Shown here piece by piece: positions 42,330-50,282 of a stretch of 64,000 bases of DNA. Each line of letters opens with the position of its first letter. Positions within the stretch are counted from its first letter, which is position 1. Under the pieces are notes generated by a model. That model saw nothing but the letters and a program-made list of their open reading frames with translations, did not search any database and was not told the DNA's origin. The DNA comes from CAZVNZ01 sp964628515. GTDB lineage: Bacteria > Bacillota > Clostridia > Christensenellales > Christensenellaceae. The position numbers were made by a program, and so were the translations under genes. The stretch lies in contig CAZVNZ010000013.1 in assembly GCA_964628515.1 (NCBI GenBank), forward strand, positions 1 through 64,000, given 5' to 3'.

Positions 42330-42866
42330 CTAATTAAAATCTGTATTTAATGCCATTTCCTCAAGATTTTCTTTTATCCAAAGAGAAACATCGGGGGTGT
42401 CTATTGCCACATCGCCCAGTATTTCCTTTACCTCTCTTGTGTCCATAACATTTTCTTCTTCGTTTATTATTTTAACTATAAAATCTATTTCGGGATTACA
42501 TATAATAAGTGAGTGCATTGTGCCTGTAAAATCCCCAATAGGTGGTCTGTCTATGCTATTTTTGATGTATACCGCTTTAAGTTTTGTACCCTCGTTTAAT
42601 TTAGAAGTTATACTAAATTTGCCGCCGGTATCCTGCGCCCCCTGGGCAAACAGGGATATTCCCATTCCCACCTTCCTTGTTGTACGTGTTGTTACAAAAG
42701 GACTAATTACATTTTTAAGCATTTCCTCGCTCATTCCACAACCGTTATCTTCTATTTCTATGATTATTTCATCCTTAGTTATATTAAGTGATATTTGTAT
42801 AAGCGTTGCCTTAGCGGTTATGGAATTTTGCGCAATATCCATTATATGTAGCGAAATTTCTTGCAT
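42330..42866 (-). CDS. GHKL ATPase-domain protein in the hydrogenase operon
   Basis: 178 residues. An HATPase_c domain fills residues about 1-110 with N box MDIAQNSITAKATLIQI, G1 box IEDNGCGMS and G2 box VGMGISLFAQGA. There is no dimerisation/phospho-acceptor histidine domain, no HAMP and no membrane segment, so it is not an ordinary histidine kinase; it may be an anti-sigma-like Ser/Thr kinase or an ATP-driven regulator. The C-terminal 65 residues are acidic and of unknown role. It lies directly between hndA and hndB, within the structural hydrogenase genes. Confidence 0.85.
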   Translation of the reverse strand: MQEISLHIMDIAQNSITAKATLIQISLNITKDEIIIEIEDNGCGMSEEMLKNVISPFVTTRTTRKVGMGISLFAQGAQDTGGKFSITSKLNEGTKLKAVYIKNSIDRPPIGDFTGTMHSLIICNPEIDFIVKIINEEENVMDTREVKEILGDVAIDTPDVSLWIKENLEEMALNTDFN

Positions 42867-42868
42867 AA

Positions 42869-43336
42869 TTACTCTTTATAGCTCTTAATAATACCTTCTA
42901 TATCTGAGGGTACTAACCTTCCGTATACGTTATCGTTAATCATAATAACGGGTGCAAGACCACAGCAGCCTAAGCAACGGGTAGCCTCTAAGGTAAAAAG
43001 TCTATCGGGAGTTGTGCAACCCGGAGGTACTTGCAACTCTTCTGCCAACTCGTTTAGTATGCCTTCCGCCTTTCTTACATAACAAGCGGTACCCATGCAA
43101 ACCCCAATAACGTTTTTGCCTTTGGGCTCTAATGCAAATTGGGAGTAAAATGTTGCCACACCGTAAATATCCGCCATAGGAATTTGAAGCTGTTCTGCAA
43201 TAAAACTTTGCACTTCTATTTCCAAAGCACCGAAAATATCCTGTGCTTTTTGCATAATAGGCATAAGCGGACCGGGTTTGTTTTTTGTTTCCGTAATATA
43301 GTTTTTCAGTTCTTCGTATTGTGCGGTTTTTGACAT
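42869..43336 (-). CDS. hndA: NuoE-like [2Fe-2S] hydrogenase subunit (HndA)
   Basis: 155 residues. An N-terminal helical segment (about 1-75) is followed by the thioredoxin-like [2Fe-2S] domain with VCMGTACYVRKA and ATRCLGCCGLAPVI; the YGVATFYSQF segment is typical of NuoE/HoxE proteins. It transfers electrons next to HndC. AGGAGG 8 bases before the ATG fixes the start; an upstream start is unsupported. The 102-base spacer before it contains a TATAAT at 43417-43412 on the minus strand, so the structural genes may have their own promoter. Confidence 0.93.
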   Translation of the reverse strand: MSKTAQYEELKNYITETKNKPGPLMPIMQKAQDIFGALEIEVQSFIAEQLQIPMADIYGVATFYSQFALEPKGKNVIGVCMGTACYVRKAEGILNELAEELQVPPGCTTPDRLFTLEATRCLGCCGLAPVIMINDNVYGRLVPSDIEGIIKSYKE

Positions 43337-43438
43337 CAAAAATGCCTCCTTCAATTTATATAAAATATTGTTTGACAATTATTTAACAATAACCAAATAC
43401 AATTTTACCATATTATAAAAAGTTTTGCACTATTTTTT

Positions 43439-44125
43439 TTATTTTTGTAATATAATATTTTTTGTTTTTTCCCCTATACTGTTAGTTTTTTCGCTAATAT
43501 CCCACAAAGTATGTGCATCTGAAGAGTTTAGCACAAAAAACCTTGAAACATCCGTTCCCGTGTCTATATTTTTTACAACTTCCACCCCTAAAAAATCTAT
43601 ATTCGGCATAAAACCTAAATTGCCAAGGAGGGAATTTGCATCCTTATTTATATGAGCAGGCACCATTATACCGCCGTATTGCAAGCTAAGCTCAAAGCAC
43701 TCATCCACAGAAAAAGGCAAAGCCGAAATCAATAGTTTTTCGATTTCCGCCGTTTGCTCGTCCTTTTCGTCAAGCACTTGTTGGTTTCCGAAAAAATCCC
43801 GATTATTGTTAATGGGTGGCAGGTTTTCGTATATAAATTCTCCAAACTCCACCGCATTTTTAACATCGTTAAAGTACACAAGCAAATGCACTTCCTCCAT
43901 AGAGGTAATTTCTATGCCGGGTACAAAGATTATGTTTTTGTCATTTGCTAATTTTTGTATTACTTCTATGTTTTTTGTGCAGTTGTGGTCTGTAACACTA
44001 AATATATCCAACTCTTTTAAAAGTGCCATATTAAGAATGTTGTTGGGTGTCATGTCTTCGTCTCCGCAGGGTGAGGCGGCAGAGTGGATATGCAAATCGT
44101 AGAAAAATTTATTTTCCGATGCCAT
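43439..44125 (-). CDS. PHP-domain phosphoesterase-like protein
   Basis: 228 residues. The metal-binding PHP signature is clear: FYDLHIHSAASPCGDEDMTP (about 8-27), SVTDHNC (about 38-44), GIEITSMEEVHLLVYF (about 70-85) and VPAHINKDANSLL, with NSSDAHTLWDI near the C terminus. PHP proteins hydrolyse phosphate esters or signalling nucleotides. Its start overlaps the DRTGG gene by 17 bases. In the hydrogenase block it could remove a phosphate or second messenger made by the neighbouring modules. Confidence 0.88.
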   Translation of the reverse strand: MASENKFFYDLHIHSAASPCGDEDMTPNNILNMALLKELDIFSVTDHNCTKNIEVIQKLANDKNIIFVPGIEITSMEEVHLLVYFNDVKNAVEFGEFIYENLPPINNNRDFFGNQQVLDEKDEQTAEIEKLLISALPFSVDECFELSLQYGGIMVPAHINKDANSLLGNLGFMPNIDFLGVEVVKNIDTGTDVSRFFVLNSSDAHTLWDISEKTNSIGEKTKNIILQK

Positions 44126-44444
44126 TTTCGTACATTTCGCAACAAATTTTGTAAGAGGTTTTTTCCGAGGAATATATGGTTACACCCTCTTCTTCCGCTT
44201 TTTGTATAGTTGGTTGGGGTACTGCAATGTTTTCGGGTATTATTACGCAAGAAAAATCGTGCAGGCAGGCAACCGCCACCACGTTTAAGTGGGTTTGCAC
44301 CGTTATCCATGCCATTTGAAACTCCCCTTTTGCCATTACCCAACTTAGTAAATCGCACACGCAACCGTTTGTTACTTCTGCCTCTTCACTCGTTTGAGTA
44401 AGCAATTTAAATCCTAATTTTTCTCTTAGTTCTTTGCATTTCAT
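44109..44444 (-). CDS. DRTGG-domain protein (first)
   Basis: 111 residues. KCKELREKLGFKLLT, DLLSWVMAKGEFQMAWITVQTHLNVVAVACLHDFSCVIIPEN and VTIYSSEKTSYKICCEMYENGI match the DRTGG domain, also seen in phosphotransacetylase N-terminal regions and CBS proteins, and thought to bind a small ligand. No kinase domain is attached. It lies 5 bases after the sensory-type hydrogenase gene. Confidence 0.8.
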   Translation of the reverse strand: MKCKELREKLGFKLLTQTSEEAEVTNGCVCDLLSWVMAKGEFQMAWITVQTHLNVVAVACLHDFSCVIIPENIAVPQPTIQKAEEEGVTIYSSEKTSYKICCEMYENGIGK

Positions 44445-44449
44445 AGTTA

Positions 44450-45781
44450 TTATCCCTTTCCTGTATTTTCGTTTTTGCTTGCAAGCCCTACCATTTCTTC
44501 GGCTAAAAATCTTACCTTTTCTTTAAGAATAAATATGCAGTCAAGCTCTGTTGCAAACCCACGTACAATGTCTTCCGCAAGGGCTCTGCAACTGGGTGCT
44601 CCGCACGAACCGCAATCCATACCGGGTAGCTTTTTTATTAAGTCCTCTATTTGCGCCACCTTTTGCATTGCCACCTTTCTGTCTTGGTCTAATTTTAGTA
44701 CATCTAAAGACTCTAACTGCTTTTTAGCTATGGCAACTCCGGATTTTTCGTACTCGCTGTACTTTTCTATAAGCTCGTTTTCAAAATCTATCCTGTCGCA
44801 AATATTGCGTATGCGTGTTTCTCCCACAAATTTGCTTTCAAACACTAACGGTCCTCCTACGCAGCCCCCTGCGCATGCCTGTCCTTCAAAGAAATCCAAA
44901 TCGTTCAGTTTGTCGTTTTCTATATCTTCTAACGCTCTAATCACGTTGTTTATACCGTCTACCGCAAGGGCATTTGTTCTGCCAACCGCTTCTACCTCTC
45001 CCCCACTTTTTGCCCAACCTATGCCAATACCGCAGGCTTTTTCCCCCACGTATTCCTCTTCGCTGTTGGTTTTAAGTTGACCTGCCAAAAGCCCGTACAC
45101 CTCTAATATGGAAATTGCACCGTCAACATCGCTTTTTTCCTTTACAAGAGGGTTTTTAATGCTTGTAACTTTTGCAGGGCAAGGGGTAATAAAGTAAGCG
45201 CCGATATCTTTAATATCTACGTTATGCTTTTGGGCAAACTCTTTTTTGGCAATTTTAGCCGCCACTTCCATGGGTGCTTCCACATCCACAATATTTTCCA
45301 AAAGCTCGGGAAAGCGCACCTGTATAAGCCTAATTACAGCCGGACAAGCAGAAGAAATAAGTGGCTTTTTATCCGTGCTTGTAAGCCTGTTTGCAATTGC
45401 TAAAGAGCAAATTTCCGCACCCTTTGCCACCTCGTAAACATCATCAAAACCCATACGAATAAGCCCCGTAAGTATTTTTTCTACATTATTCAGCCCTTTA
45501 AACTGGGCGTAAAGTGCAGGGGCAGGCAGGGCGATTTTATATTTAAAATCGCTTATGGAAGACAGGGTATCCGCATAAGCACTTTTTGCGTGATAGGGGC
45601 AAATTCTTATACATTCTCCGCAATCTATACATCTTTCGGATATTATGCTGGCTTTGCCGTTTTGCACTCTAATTGCTTCCGTGGGGCAATTTTTAATGCA
45701 GTTTGTACAGCCCGAGCATTTCTCCTTATCTAATTTTACCGAGTGAAAATATTTCTTCATAGCTTTATACCAATCAGTCAA
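44450..45781 (-). CDS. sensory-type [FeFe]-hydrogenase-like protein (HydS-like)
   Basis: 443 residues. Two [4Fe-4S] ferredoxin motifs (CSGCTNCIKNCPTEAI, CIDCGECIRICPYHA), then the hydrogenase large-subunit C-terminal domain with divergent H-cluster loops (SSACPAV, TPCPAKV, GQACAGGCVGGP), then a C-terminal four-cysteine Fe-S domain (GMDCGSCGAPSCRALAEDIV). The first loop lacks the double cysteine of the TSCCP consensus, as in regulatory hydrogenases. Unlike R. albus HydS it has no PAS domain. It probably senses H2 or redox state. The start is a TTG overlapping the preceding stop; an ATG seven codons later is an alternative, and neither has a good ribosome-binding site. Confidence 0.83.
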   Translation of the reverse strand: MTDWYKAMKKYFHSVKLDKEKCSGCTNCIKNCPTEAIRVQNGKASIISERCIDCGECIRICPYHAKSAYADTLSSISDFKYKIALPAPALYAQFKGLNNVEKILTGLIRMGFDDVYEVAKGAEICSLAIANRLTSTDKKPLISSACPAVIRLIQVRFPELLENIVDVEAPMEVAAKIAKKEFAQKHNVDIKDIGAYFITPCPAKVTSIKNPLVKEKSDVDGAISILEVYGLLAGQLKTNSEEEYVGEKACGIGIGWAKSGGEVEAVGRTNALAVDGINNVIRALEDIENDKLNDLDFFEGQACAGGCVGGPLVFESKFVGETRIRNICDRIDFENELIEKYSEYEKSGVAIAKKQLESLDVLKLDQDRKVAMQKVAQIEDLIKKLPGMDCGSCGAPSCRALAEDIVRGFATELDCIFILKEKVRFLAEEMVGLASKNENTGKG

Positions 45782-46191
45782 ATTTCAAATTTAAGGGTAA
45801 CAATAGTGCCTTTGGGGCTGGAGGTTACCGTCATGTTGTTACTGTTTCTATTCATGTTGGGCAGTCCCATTCCGGCGCCAAAGCCCATTTCTCTTATACT
45901 TTGTGATGCCGTAGAATATCCCTCCTGCATAGCAAGATCAATATCGGGAATACCCGGCCCTACGTCTTCGCACCGTATCTCAATATCGTTATCGTCAATA
46001 TCTAAGTACATTTTCCCCCCAAGGCTGTGGATTATCATATTAATTTCCGCCTCGTAAGATGCAATGGCAATTTTTCTTATTAAGGATGGGTCTATGCCTA
46101 TTTGCTTAAGTTTTCGTTTTATGCTTGCAGACACCTCTCCTGCCGCCACAAAATCGTCCTTTAGCACATCAAAAATTTGAGAATATCCCAT
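45778..46191 (-). CDS. RsbT/anti-sigma-type HATPase protein
   Basis: 137 residues, a complete small GHKL kinase fold: SYEAEINMIIHS (N box), CEDVGPGIPDIDLA (G1) and GFGAGMGLPNMNRNSN (G2). The order and length match RsbT and related Ser/Thr switch kinases of partner-switching pathways. No RsbS/RsbV-like antagonist lies next to it; the DRTGG proteins on both sides occupy the positions where one would be expected. The ATG follows AGAGGTG; a GTG inside that site is less likely. It starts 1 base after the DRTGG gene and overlaps the hydrogenase-like gene. Confidence 0.85.
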   Translation of the reverse strand: MGYSQIFDVLKDDFVAAGEVSASIKRKLKQIGIDPSLIRKIAIASYEAEINMIIHSLGGKMYLDIDDNDIEIRCEDVGPGIPDIDLAMQEGYSTASQSIREMGFGAGMGLPNMNRNSNNMTVTSSPKGTIVTLKFEI

Positions 46192-46192
46192 G

Positions 46193-46546
46193 TTAGTCAC
46201 CTCTTTTTCCGCCTATTATTCCTTTTTCGTATAACATACCGCAAGCGGTAAACATTGTTAGGTCTGTTGTCATTAATATCATGCCTTGTTCTTCTGCCAT
46301 TTCTATAACTTCCTGTGGTGGTATTTTTCCCCTTACAAACATTATTACCTGAATGTCTAACATTTCCGCCGTTCTTATAACGTGGTTATTAATCAGACCT
46401 GTAAGCAGTATGGCATCGTATTTGGTAAATGCCAGTACATCGCTCATCATATCCGAGCCACAAGCGCATTTAATGTCTAACGTCGGACAATACTCTCCGC
46501 ATAATTTTTGTGCGTTTAATAATTCTGCAATTTCCCTTATTTTCAT
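46193..46546 (-). CDS. DRTGG-domain protein (second)
   Basis: 117 residues, distantly similar to the protein at 44109: IREIAELLNAQKL, ACGSDMMSDVLAFTKYDAILLTGLINNHVIRTAEMLDIQVIMFVRGKIPP and MTTDLTMFTACGMLYEKGII. Small stand-alone DRTGG domains accompany hydrogenase loci in other clostridia. It follows the deaminase gene by 16 bases, so the whole block could be transcribed from the promoter before that gene. AAAGGA precedes the ATG. Confidence 0.78.
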   Translation of the reverse strand: MKIREIAELLNAQKLCGEYCPTLDIKCACGSDMMSDVLAFTKYDAILLTGLINNHVIRTAEMLDIQVIMFVRGKIPPQEVIEMAEEQGMILMTTDLTMFTACGMLYEKGIIGGKRGD

Positions 46547-46562
46547 AAATTCCTTTTTCCTC

Positions 46563-47015
46563 TTAATCTAAAAATTGTTCTATACACATATTTGGTGCTT
46601 GGCTAAAAATTTCGCTTGTAAATTCATCGGGATAGGGATGCTTGTACACAACCCTTATTATACCGGCATTTACTATCATTTTTGCACAAATTGCACAAGG
46701 TTGATGGGTGCAGTAAATTGTTGCACCGTCTATGGATATGCCTAATTTAGCCGCTTGAATTATTGCGTTTTGCTCTGCATGAATTGCATAGCAAAGCTCG
46801 TGGCGCTCTCCCGATTTTATGCCTAAGTTGTTTCTTAAGCACTCCTGCTTATCTTTGCAACTTTTAATACCGCTTGGCGCACCGTTGTAGCCTGTGGTGA
46901 TTATTCTGTTGTTTTTAGTGATGATTGCACCAACAGAGCGGTTTTCTTTAAAACAACTGGACCATTTTGATATTTCAAAAGTTAAGTCCATAAATCTAAT
47001 ATCCCACTTATCCAT
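46563..47015 (-). CDS. dCMP deaminase (ComEB-like)
   Basis: 150 residues. Zinc-dependent cytidine/deoxycytidylate deaminase: VGAIITKNNRIITTGYNGAPSG, the catalytic HAEQNAI (about 94-100) and the zinc cysteines in HQPCAICAKM (about 122-127). It converts dCMP to dUMP for dTMP synthesis. AGGAGA 6 bases before this ATG fixes the start; an upstream ATG would add 10 residues. It is the first gene of the minus-strand block that continues into the hydrogenase signalling genes and is divergent from groES. Confidence 0.92.
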   Translation of the reverse strand: MDKWDIRFMDLTFEISKWSSCFKENRSVGAIITKNNRIITTGYNGAPSGIKSCKDKQECLRNNLGIKSGERHELCYAIHAEQNAIIQAAKLGISIDGATIYCTHQPCAICAKMIVNAGIIRVVYKHPYPDEFTSEIFSQAPNMCIEQFLD

Positions 47016-47181
47016 AGTTGTTCTCCTAAATAAATATATATACATTAATAATACATTTTTTTTACAAACTTTGATATAGAAATATTAAGAGTAAAACGCA
47101 TTAATTTTAAGCATTTTGGAGTATAAGTGTATTTTTACCGCATAAAACGTAAATTTTAGTAAAATTACGTCTTTTTTGCAT

Positions 47182-47210
47182 TTGCAAAAATACCTGTTTA
47201 ATTATATTAT
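47182..47210 (+). promoter_or_regulatory. groESL promoter
   Basis: TTGCAA (47182-47187), a 17-base spacer and TATTAT (47205-47210), directly upstream of the CIRCE operator, so the operator would cover the transcription start. Confidence 0.7.
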
Positions 47211-47220
47211 ATAAGAAATG

Positions 47221-47247
47221 TTAGCACTCACTTATACCGAGTGCTAA
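47221..47247 (+). promoter_or_regulatory. CIRCE operator (HrcA binding site)
   Basis: TTAGCACTC, 9 bases, GAGTGCTAA: a perfect copy of the CIRCE inverted repeat. HrcA binds it and represses groESL until heat or protein stress titrates GroEL. hrcA is not in the window. Confidence 0.97.
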
Positions 47248-47285
47248 CAACAGGATTTTGAATTATTTTTTTAGGAGGATTACAT

Positions 47286-47570
47286 ATGACAATTAAACCT
47301 TTAGGCGACAGAGTTGTACTTAAAGCTGTTGAAAGCGAAGAAACGACAAAAAGCGGTATTGTATTACCGGGTAGCGCGCAGGAAAAACCACAAATGGCGG
47401 AAGTTATGGAGGTAGGCCCCGGCGGTATAGTTGAGGGCAAAGAGATTAAAATGGAAGTAAGTAAAGGCGATAAGGTTATTTATTCCAAATATGCCGGCAC
47501 AGATGTAAAACTTGACGGTACGGAATACACAATAGTACGTCAAAGCGATATTTTAGCGATAGTAAAATAA
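47286..47570 (+). CDS. groES: co-chaperonin GroES
   Basis: 94 residues. IKPLGDRVVLKAVESEETTKSGIVLPGSAQEKP contains the mobile loop that binds GroEL; VEVGPGG-like VMEVGPGGIVEGKE and KVIYSKYAGTDVKLDG follow. It caps the GroEL ring. AGGAGGATTACAT precedes the ATG; 22 bases separate it from groEL. Confidence 0.98.
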   Translation: MTIKPLGDRVVLKAVESEETTKSGIVLPGSAQEKPQMAEVMEVGPGGIVEGKEIKMEVSKGDKVIYSKYAGTDVKLDGTEYTIVRQSDILAIVK

Positions 47571-47592
47571 TTTTAGGAGGAATAATAAATTT

Positions 47593-49227
47593 ATGGCAAA
47601 ACAATTAAAATTTGGCGAAGAAGCACGCCGTGCACTCGAGAGCGGTGTAAACCAATTAGCAAATACAGTAAAAGTAACATTAGGACCTAAGGGCAGAAAC
47701 GTTGTATTAGACAAAAAGTTTGGTGCTCCGTTAATCACTAACGACGGCGTTACAATAGCAAAGGAAATAGAATTAGAAGACCCTTACGAAAATATGGGTG
47801 CTCAACTTGTAAAAGAAGTTGCAACCAAAACAAACGACGTAGCTGGAGACGGCACAACAACCGCTACATTACTGGCACAAGCAATCATCCGTGAAGGACT
47901 TAAAAACGTTGCCGCAGGTGCAAACCCAATGGAAATAAGACGTGGAATTTTAAAAGCATCCGAGTGTGTTGTAGAAGGCTTAAAAGAAATGAGCAAACCT
48001 ATTGCAGACAGCAAAGCTATTGCACAAGTTGCAAGTATTTCCGCATCCGACGAAGAAGTAGGTAAACTAATTGCAGAAGCTATGGATAAAGTTGGCAACG
48101 ACGGTGTTATCACAGTAGAAGAATCAAAAACCATGAAAACAGAACTAACGGTTGTGGAAGGTATGCAGTTTGACAGAGGCTACGCATCACCCTACATGGT
48201 AACAGACACAGATAAAATGGAAGCAGTATTGGACGAAGCACTAATATTAATCACAGAAAAAAAGGTATCTTCCATTCAAGATTTACTGCCTATTTTAGAG
48301 CAGATTGTACAAACAGGCAAAAAACTTTTAATTATTGCAGAGGACGTTGAAGGCGAGGCTTTAGCTACTTTAGTGGTAAACAAACTGCGTGGCACATTTA
48401 CATGCGTTGCAGTTAAAGCACCCGGCTTTGGAGACAGAAGAAAGGCAATGCTACAAGATATTGCTACATTAACAGGCGCTACCGTAATTTCCGAAGAGCT
48501 TGGTATGGATATTAAAGATGCAACAATGGAAATGCTGGGTAAAGCAAGACAAGTTAAAGTAGACAAAGAAAACACAACAATAGTTGAAGGCCACGGAGAA
48601 GACAAGGAAATTAAATCCAGAATTAAATCCATTAAGAGCCAAATCGAAGAGACAACCTCTGATTACGATAAAGAAAAACTACAAGAAAGACTTGCAAAAC
48701 TTGCAGGTGGAGTTGCCGTAATTCAGGTTGGTGCGGCTACCGAAACAGAAATGAAGGAAATGAAACTAAGAATAGAAGATGCGCTTGCAGCTACTCGTGC
48801 GGCTGTTGAAGAAGGTATTGTACCCGGTGGCGGAAGTGCGTTTATAAAGGTTTCGGACAAAGTGGAAGCCCTTATAGGCAAATTAGAAGGGGATCAACGC
48901 ACAGGCGCAAAAATCGTGCTTAGAGCTATTGAGGAGCCTGTACGTCAAATTGCTACAAATGCAGGGCTTGAGGGTAGCATCATCGTAGAAAAAGTAATGG
49001 CGGACAAATCCAAAACTTACGGCTTTGACGCTGCAAAAGGCGAATATGTGGATATGATTAAAGCAGGAATTATTGACCCTACTAAAGTATCTCGTAGTGC
49101 TATACAAAATGCGGCATCCGTATCCGCAATGTTACTAACCACAGAAAGCGTTGTTACAGACCTTCCCTCTAAGGAAGCTCCTCCAATGATGCCTCCGGGT
49201 GGCGGTGGAATGCCGGGAATGTACTAA
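47593..49227 (+). CDS. groEL: chaperonin GroEL
   Basis: 544 residues, normal length. ATP-site motifs LGPKGRNVVLDKKFGAP, GDGTTTATLLAQ (about 85-96) and VPGGGSAFIK (about 412) are intact, and the C terminus ends in the usual Gly-Met tail (GGGGMPGMY). With GroES it forms the folding chamber for cytoplasmic proteins. AGGAGGA precedes the ATG. Codon use is more regular than in the neighbours, as expected for a highly expressed gene. Confidence 0.99.
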   Translation: MAKQLKFGEEARRALESGVNQLANTVKVTLGPKGRNVVLDKKFGAPLITNDGVTIAKEIELEDPYENMGAQLVKEVATKTNDVAGDGTTTATLLAQAIIREGLKNVAAGANPMEIRRGILKASECVVEGLKEMSKPIADSKAIAQVASISASDEEVGKLIAEAMDKVGNDGVITVEESKTMKTELTVVEGMQFDRGYASPYMVTDTDKMEAVLDEALILITEKKVSSIQDLLPILEQIVQTGKKLLIIAEDVEGEALATLVVNKLRGTFTCVAVKAPGFGDRRKAMLQDIATLTGATVISEELGMDIKDATMEMLGKARQVKVDKENTTIVEGHGEDKEIKSRIKSIKSQIEETTSDYDKEKLQERLAKLAGGVAVIQVGAATETEMKEMKLRIEDALAATRAAVEEGIVPGGGSAFIKVSDKVEALIGKLEGDQRTGAKIVLRAIEEPVRQIATNAGLEGSIIVEKVMADKSKTYGFDAAKGEYVDMIKAGIIDPTKVSRSAIQNAASVSAMLLTTESVVTDLPSKEAPPMMPPGGGGMPGMY

Positions 49228-49268
49228 GATAGTATTTCTCGGATTTAAATAGATTTATGTACATGCAA

Positions 49269-49291
49269 AGACCGACTTTATGTCGGTTTTT
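49269..49291 (+). terminator. intrinsic terminator after groEL
   Basis: GACCGAC-type 6-base stem (ACCGAC / GTCGGT), 5-base loop and five T, about 42 bases after the groEL stop. Confidence 0.85.
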
Positions 49292-49343
49292 GTTATGCTA
49301 CGGCTGTTTGGTTGCAACCGGTTTGGATGGGTACTTACCGACT

Positions 49344-50090
49344 TTATTCAGCAAAAAACTCCCTAAACTCCCTAATTTTACACTCTTCCAAACTATCCAT
49401 AGCTTTTTTTGTTCGTTCATCCACATGGCATTTTTCAATAAAACCACTGCCTAAAGGGCCGTAAACATCATCCTTTAATCTATAAATTTCACCGTATAAC
49501 AGCGAAATAAATCTTTTCATACCCCTAATTTCTTTGTCTGTATGAAAGGTAGGCACAAAGGGTGCAAAGTTAATAATTTGAGTGTCTAAGCCATTAGTAT
49601 TAATGTATTTTTTCAAAGTAAGAAAACTGCGCATCTGCAATATAGGGTCTTGAATCAGTATTATGCTTTTAGGCATAATATTGCGCTTTTTTAAAGTTTC
49701 AAATGTAAAGTTAATGTTCTCTCCCGTATTTGTGGATTTATTTTCTGTAATAATTTCTGTTTTATCAAAACCGTACCAATCCACAACGGTATCCGCCATA
49801 ATATCTGCTTCCGCACCTTCTCCGATTTTCTTTTTAAGTAGGCTTTCTACGTTTGCAATAAGGTTTTTGGTGCTATGCCCCACCCCTCCGCTAAACATTA
49901 AATACTCGCTTACGGGGTTGTTTATTGTGTGCTCTAAGCAGGTTATGGTCTCTATTACCTCGTTGCCCAGCACCAAAGTCAGCGTTGCTTTTTTCCCTTT
50001 TTCCTTTACATAGCTAATATCTTCAATATCTCTCACGGCTAAAAATTTTAGCACTGTGTTTATGTGATTAACGGTTTGCTCGGTTGGCAT
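49344..50090 (-). CDS. YdcF/DUF218-family protein
   Basis: 248 residues, no signal peptide. LTLVLGNEVIE, YLMFSGGVGHSTKNL, IITENKSTNTGENINFTFETL and SIILIQDPILQMRSFLTLKKY correspond to the DUF218 Rossmann-like fold of E. coli YdcF, which binds S-adenosylmethionine in vitro and has no known reaction. Membrane-bound DUF218 proteins act in envelope polysaccharide synthesis, but this one is soluble. AAGGAG precedes the ATG. It lies between groEL (convergent) and tuf and looks monocistronic. Confidence 0.82.
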   Translation of the reverse strand: MPTEQTVNHINTVLKFLAVRDIEDISYVKEKGKKATLTLVLGNEVIETITCLEHTINNPVSEYLMFSGGVGHSTKNLIANVESLLKKKIGEGAEADIMADTVVDWYGFDKTEIITENKSTNTGENINFTFETLKKRNIMPKSIILIQDPILQMRSFLTLKKYINTNGLDTQIINFAPFVPTFHTDKEIRGMKRFISLLYGEIYRLKDDVYGPLGSGFIEKCHVDERTKKAMDSLEECKIREFREFFAE

Positions 50091-50211
50091 TTTGTTTTCT
50101 CCTTGATTTTTAGTTGGTTATATATTAGCATTTTTTTGGGAGGAGTTAAAGGGGTGTGGGTTTAGTTAATTTTAGCCGATTAATCCACAACCGCATTTTT
50201 ACTCCAACTAC

Positions 50212-50238
50212 AAAAAGAGGTTGTCAAAAGCAACCTCT
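50212..50238 (-). terminator. intrinsic terminator after tuf
   Basis: A perfect 8-base stem (AGAGGTTG / CAACCTCT), a 7-base loop and five T on the minus strand, 44 bases after the tuf stop. It ends the rpoBC/str block. Confidence 0.87.
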
Positions 50239-50282
50239 CTTAATTGGTTTAATTTAAACAGTAGCTTTTAATTAAGCACTAA

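Noticed and set aside
44475..45080. 201-residue plus-strand open frame
   Set aside because: Antisense to the hydrogenase-like gene, whose Fe-S motifs are clear.
47221..47247. New inverted repeat before groES
   Set aside because: It is a perfect CIRCE element, a known HrcA operator.
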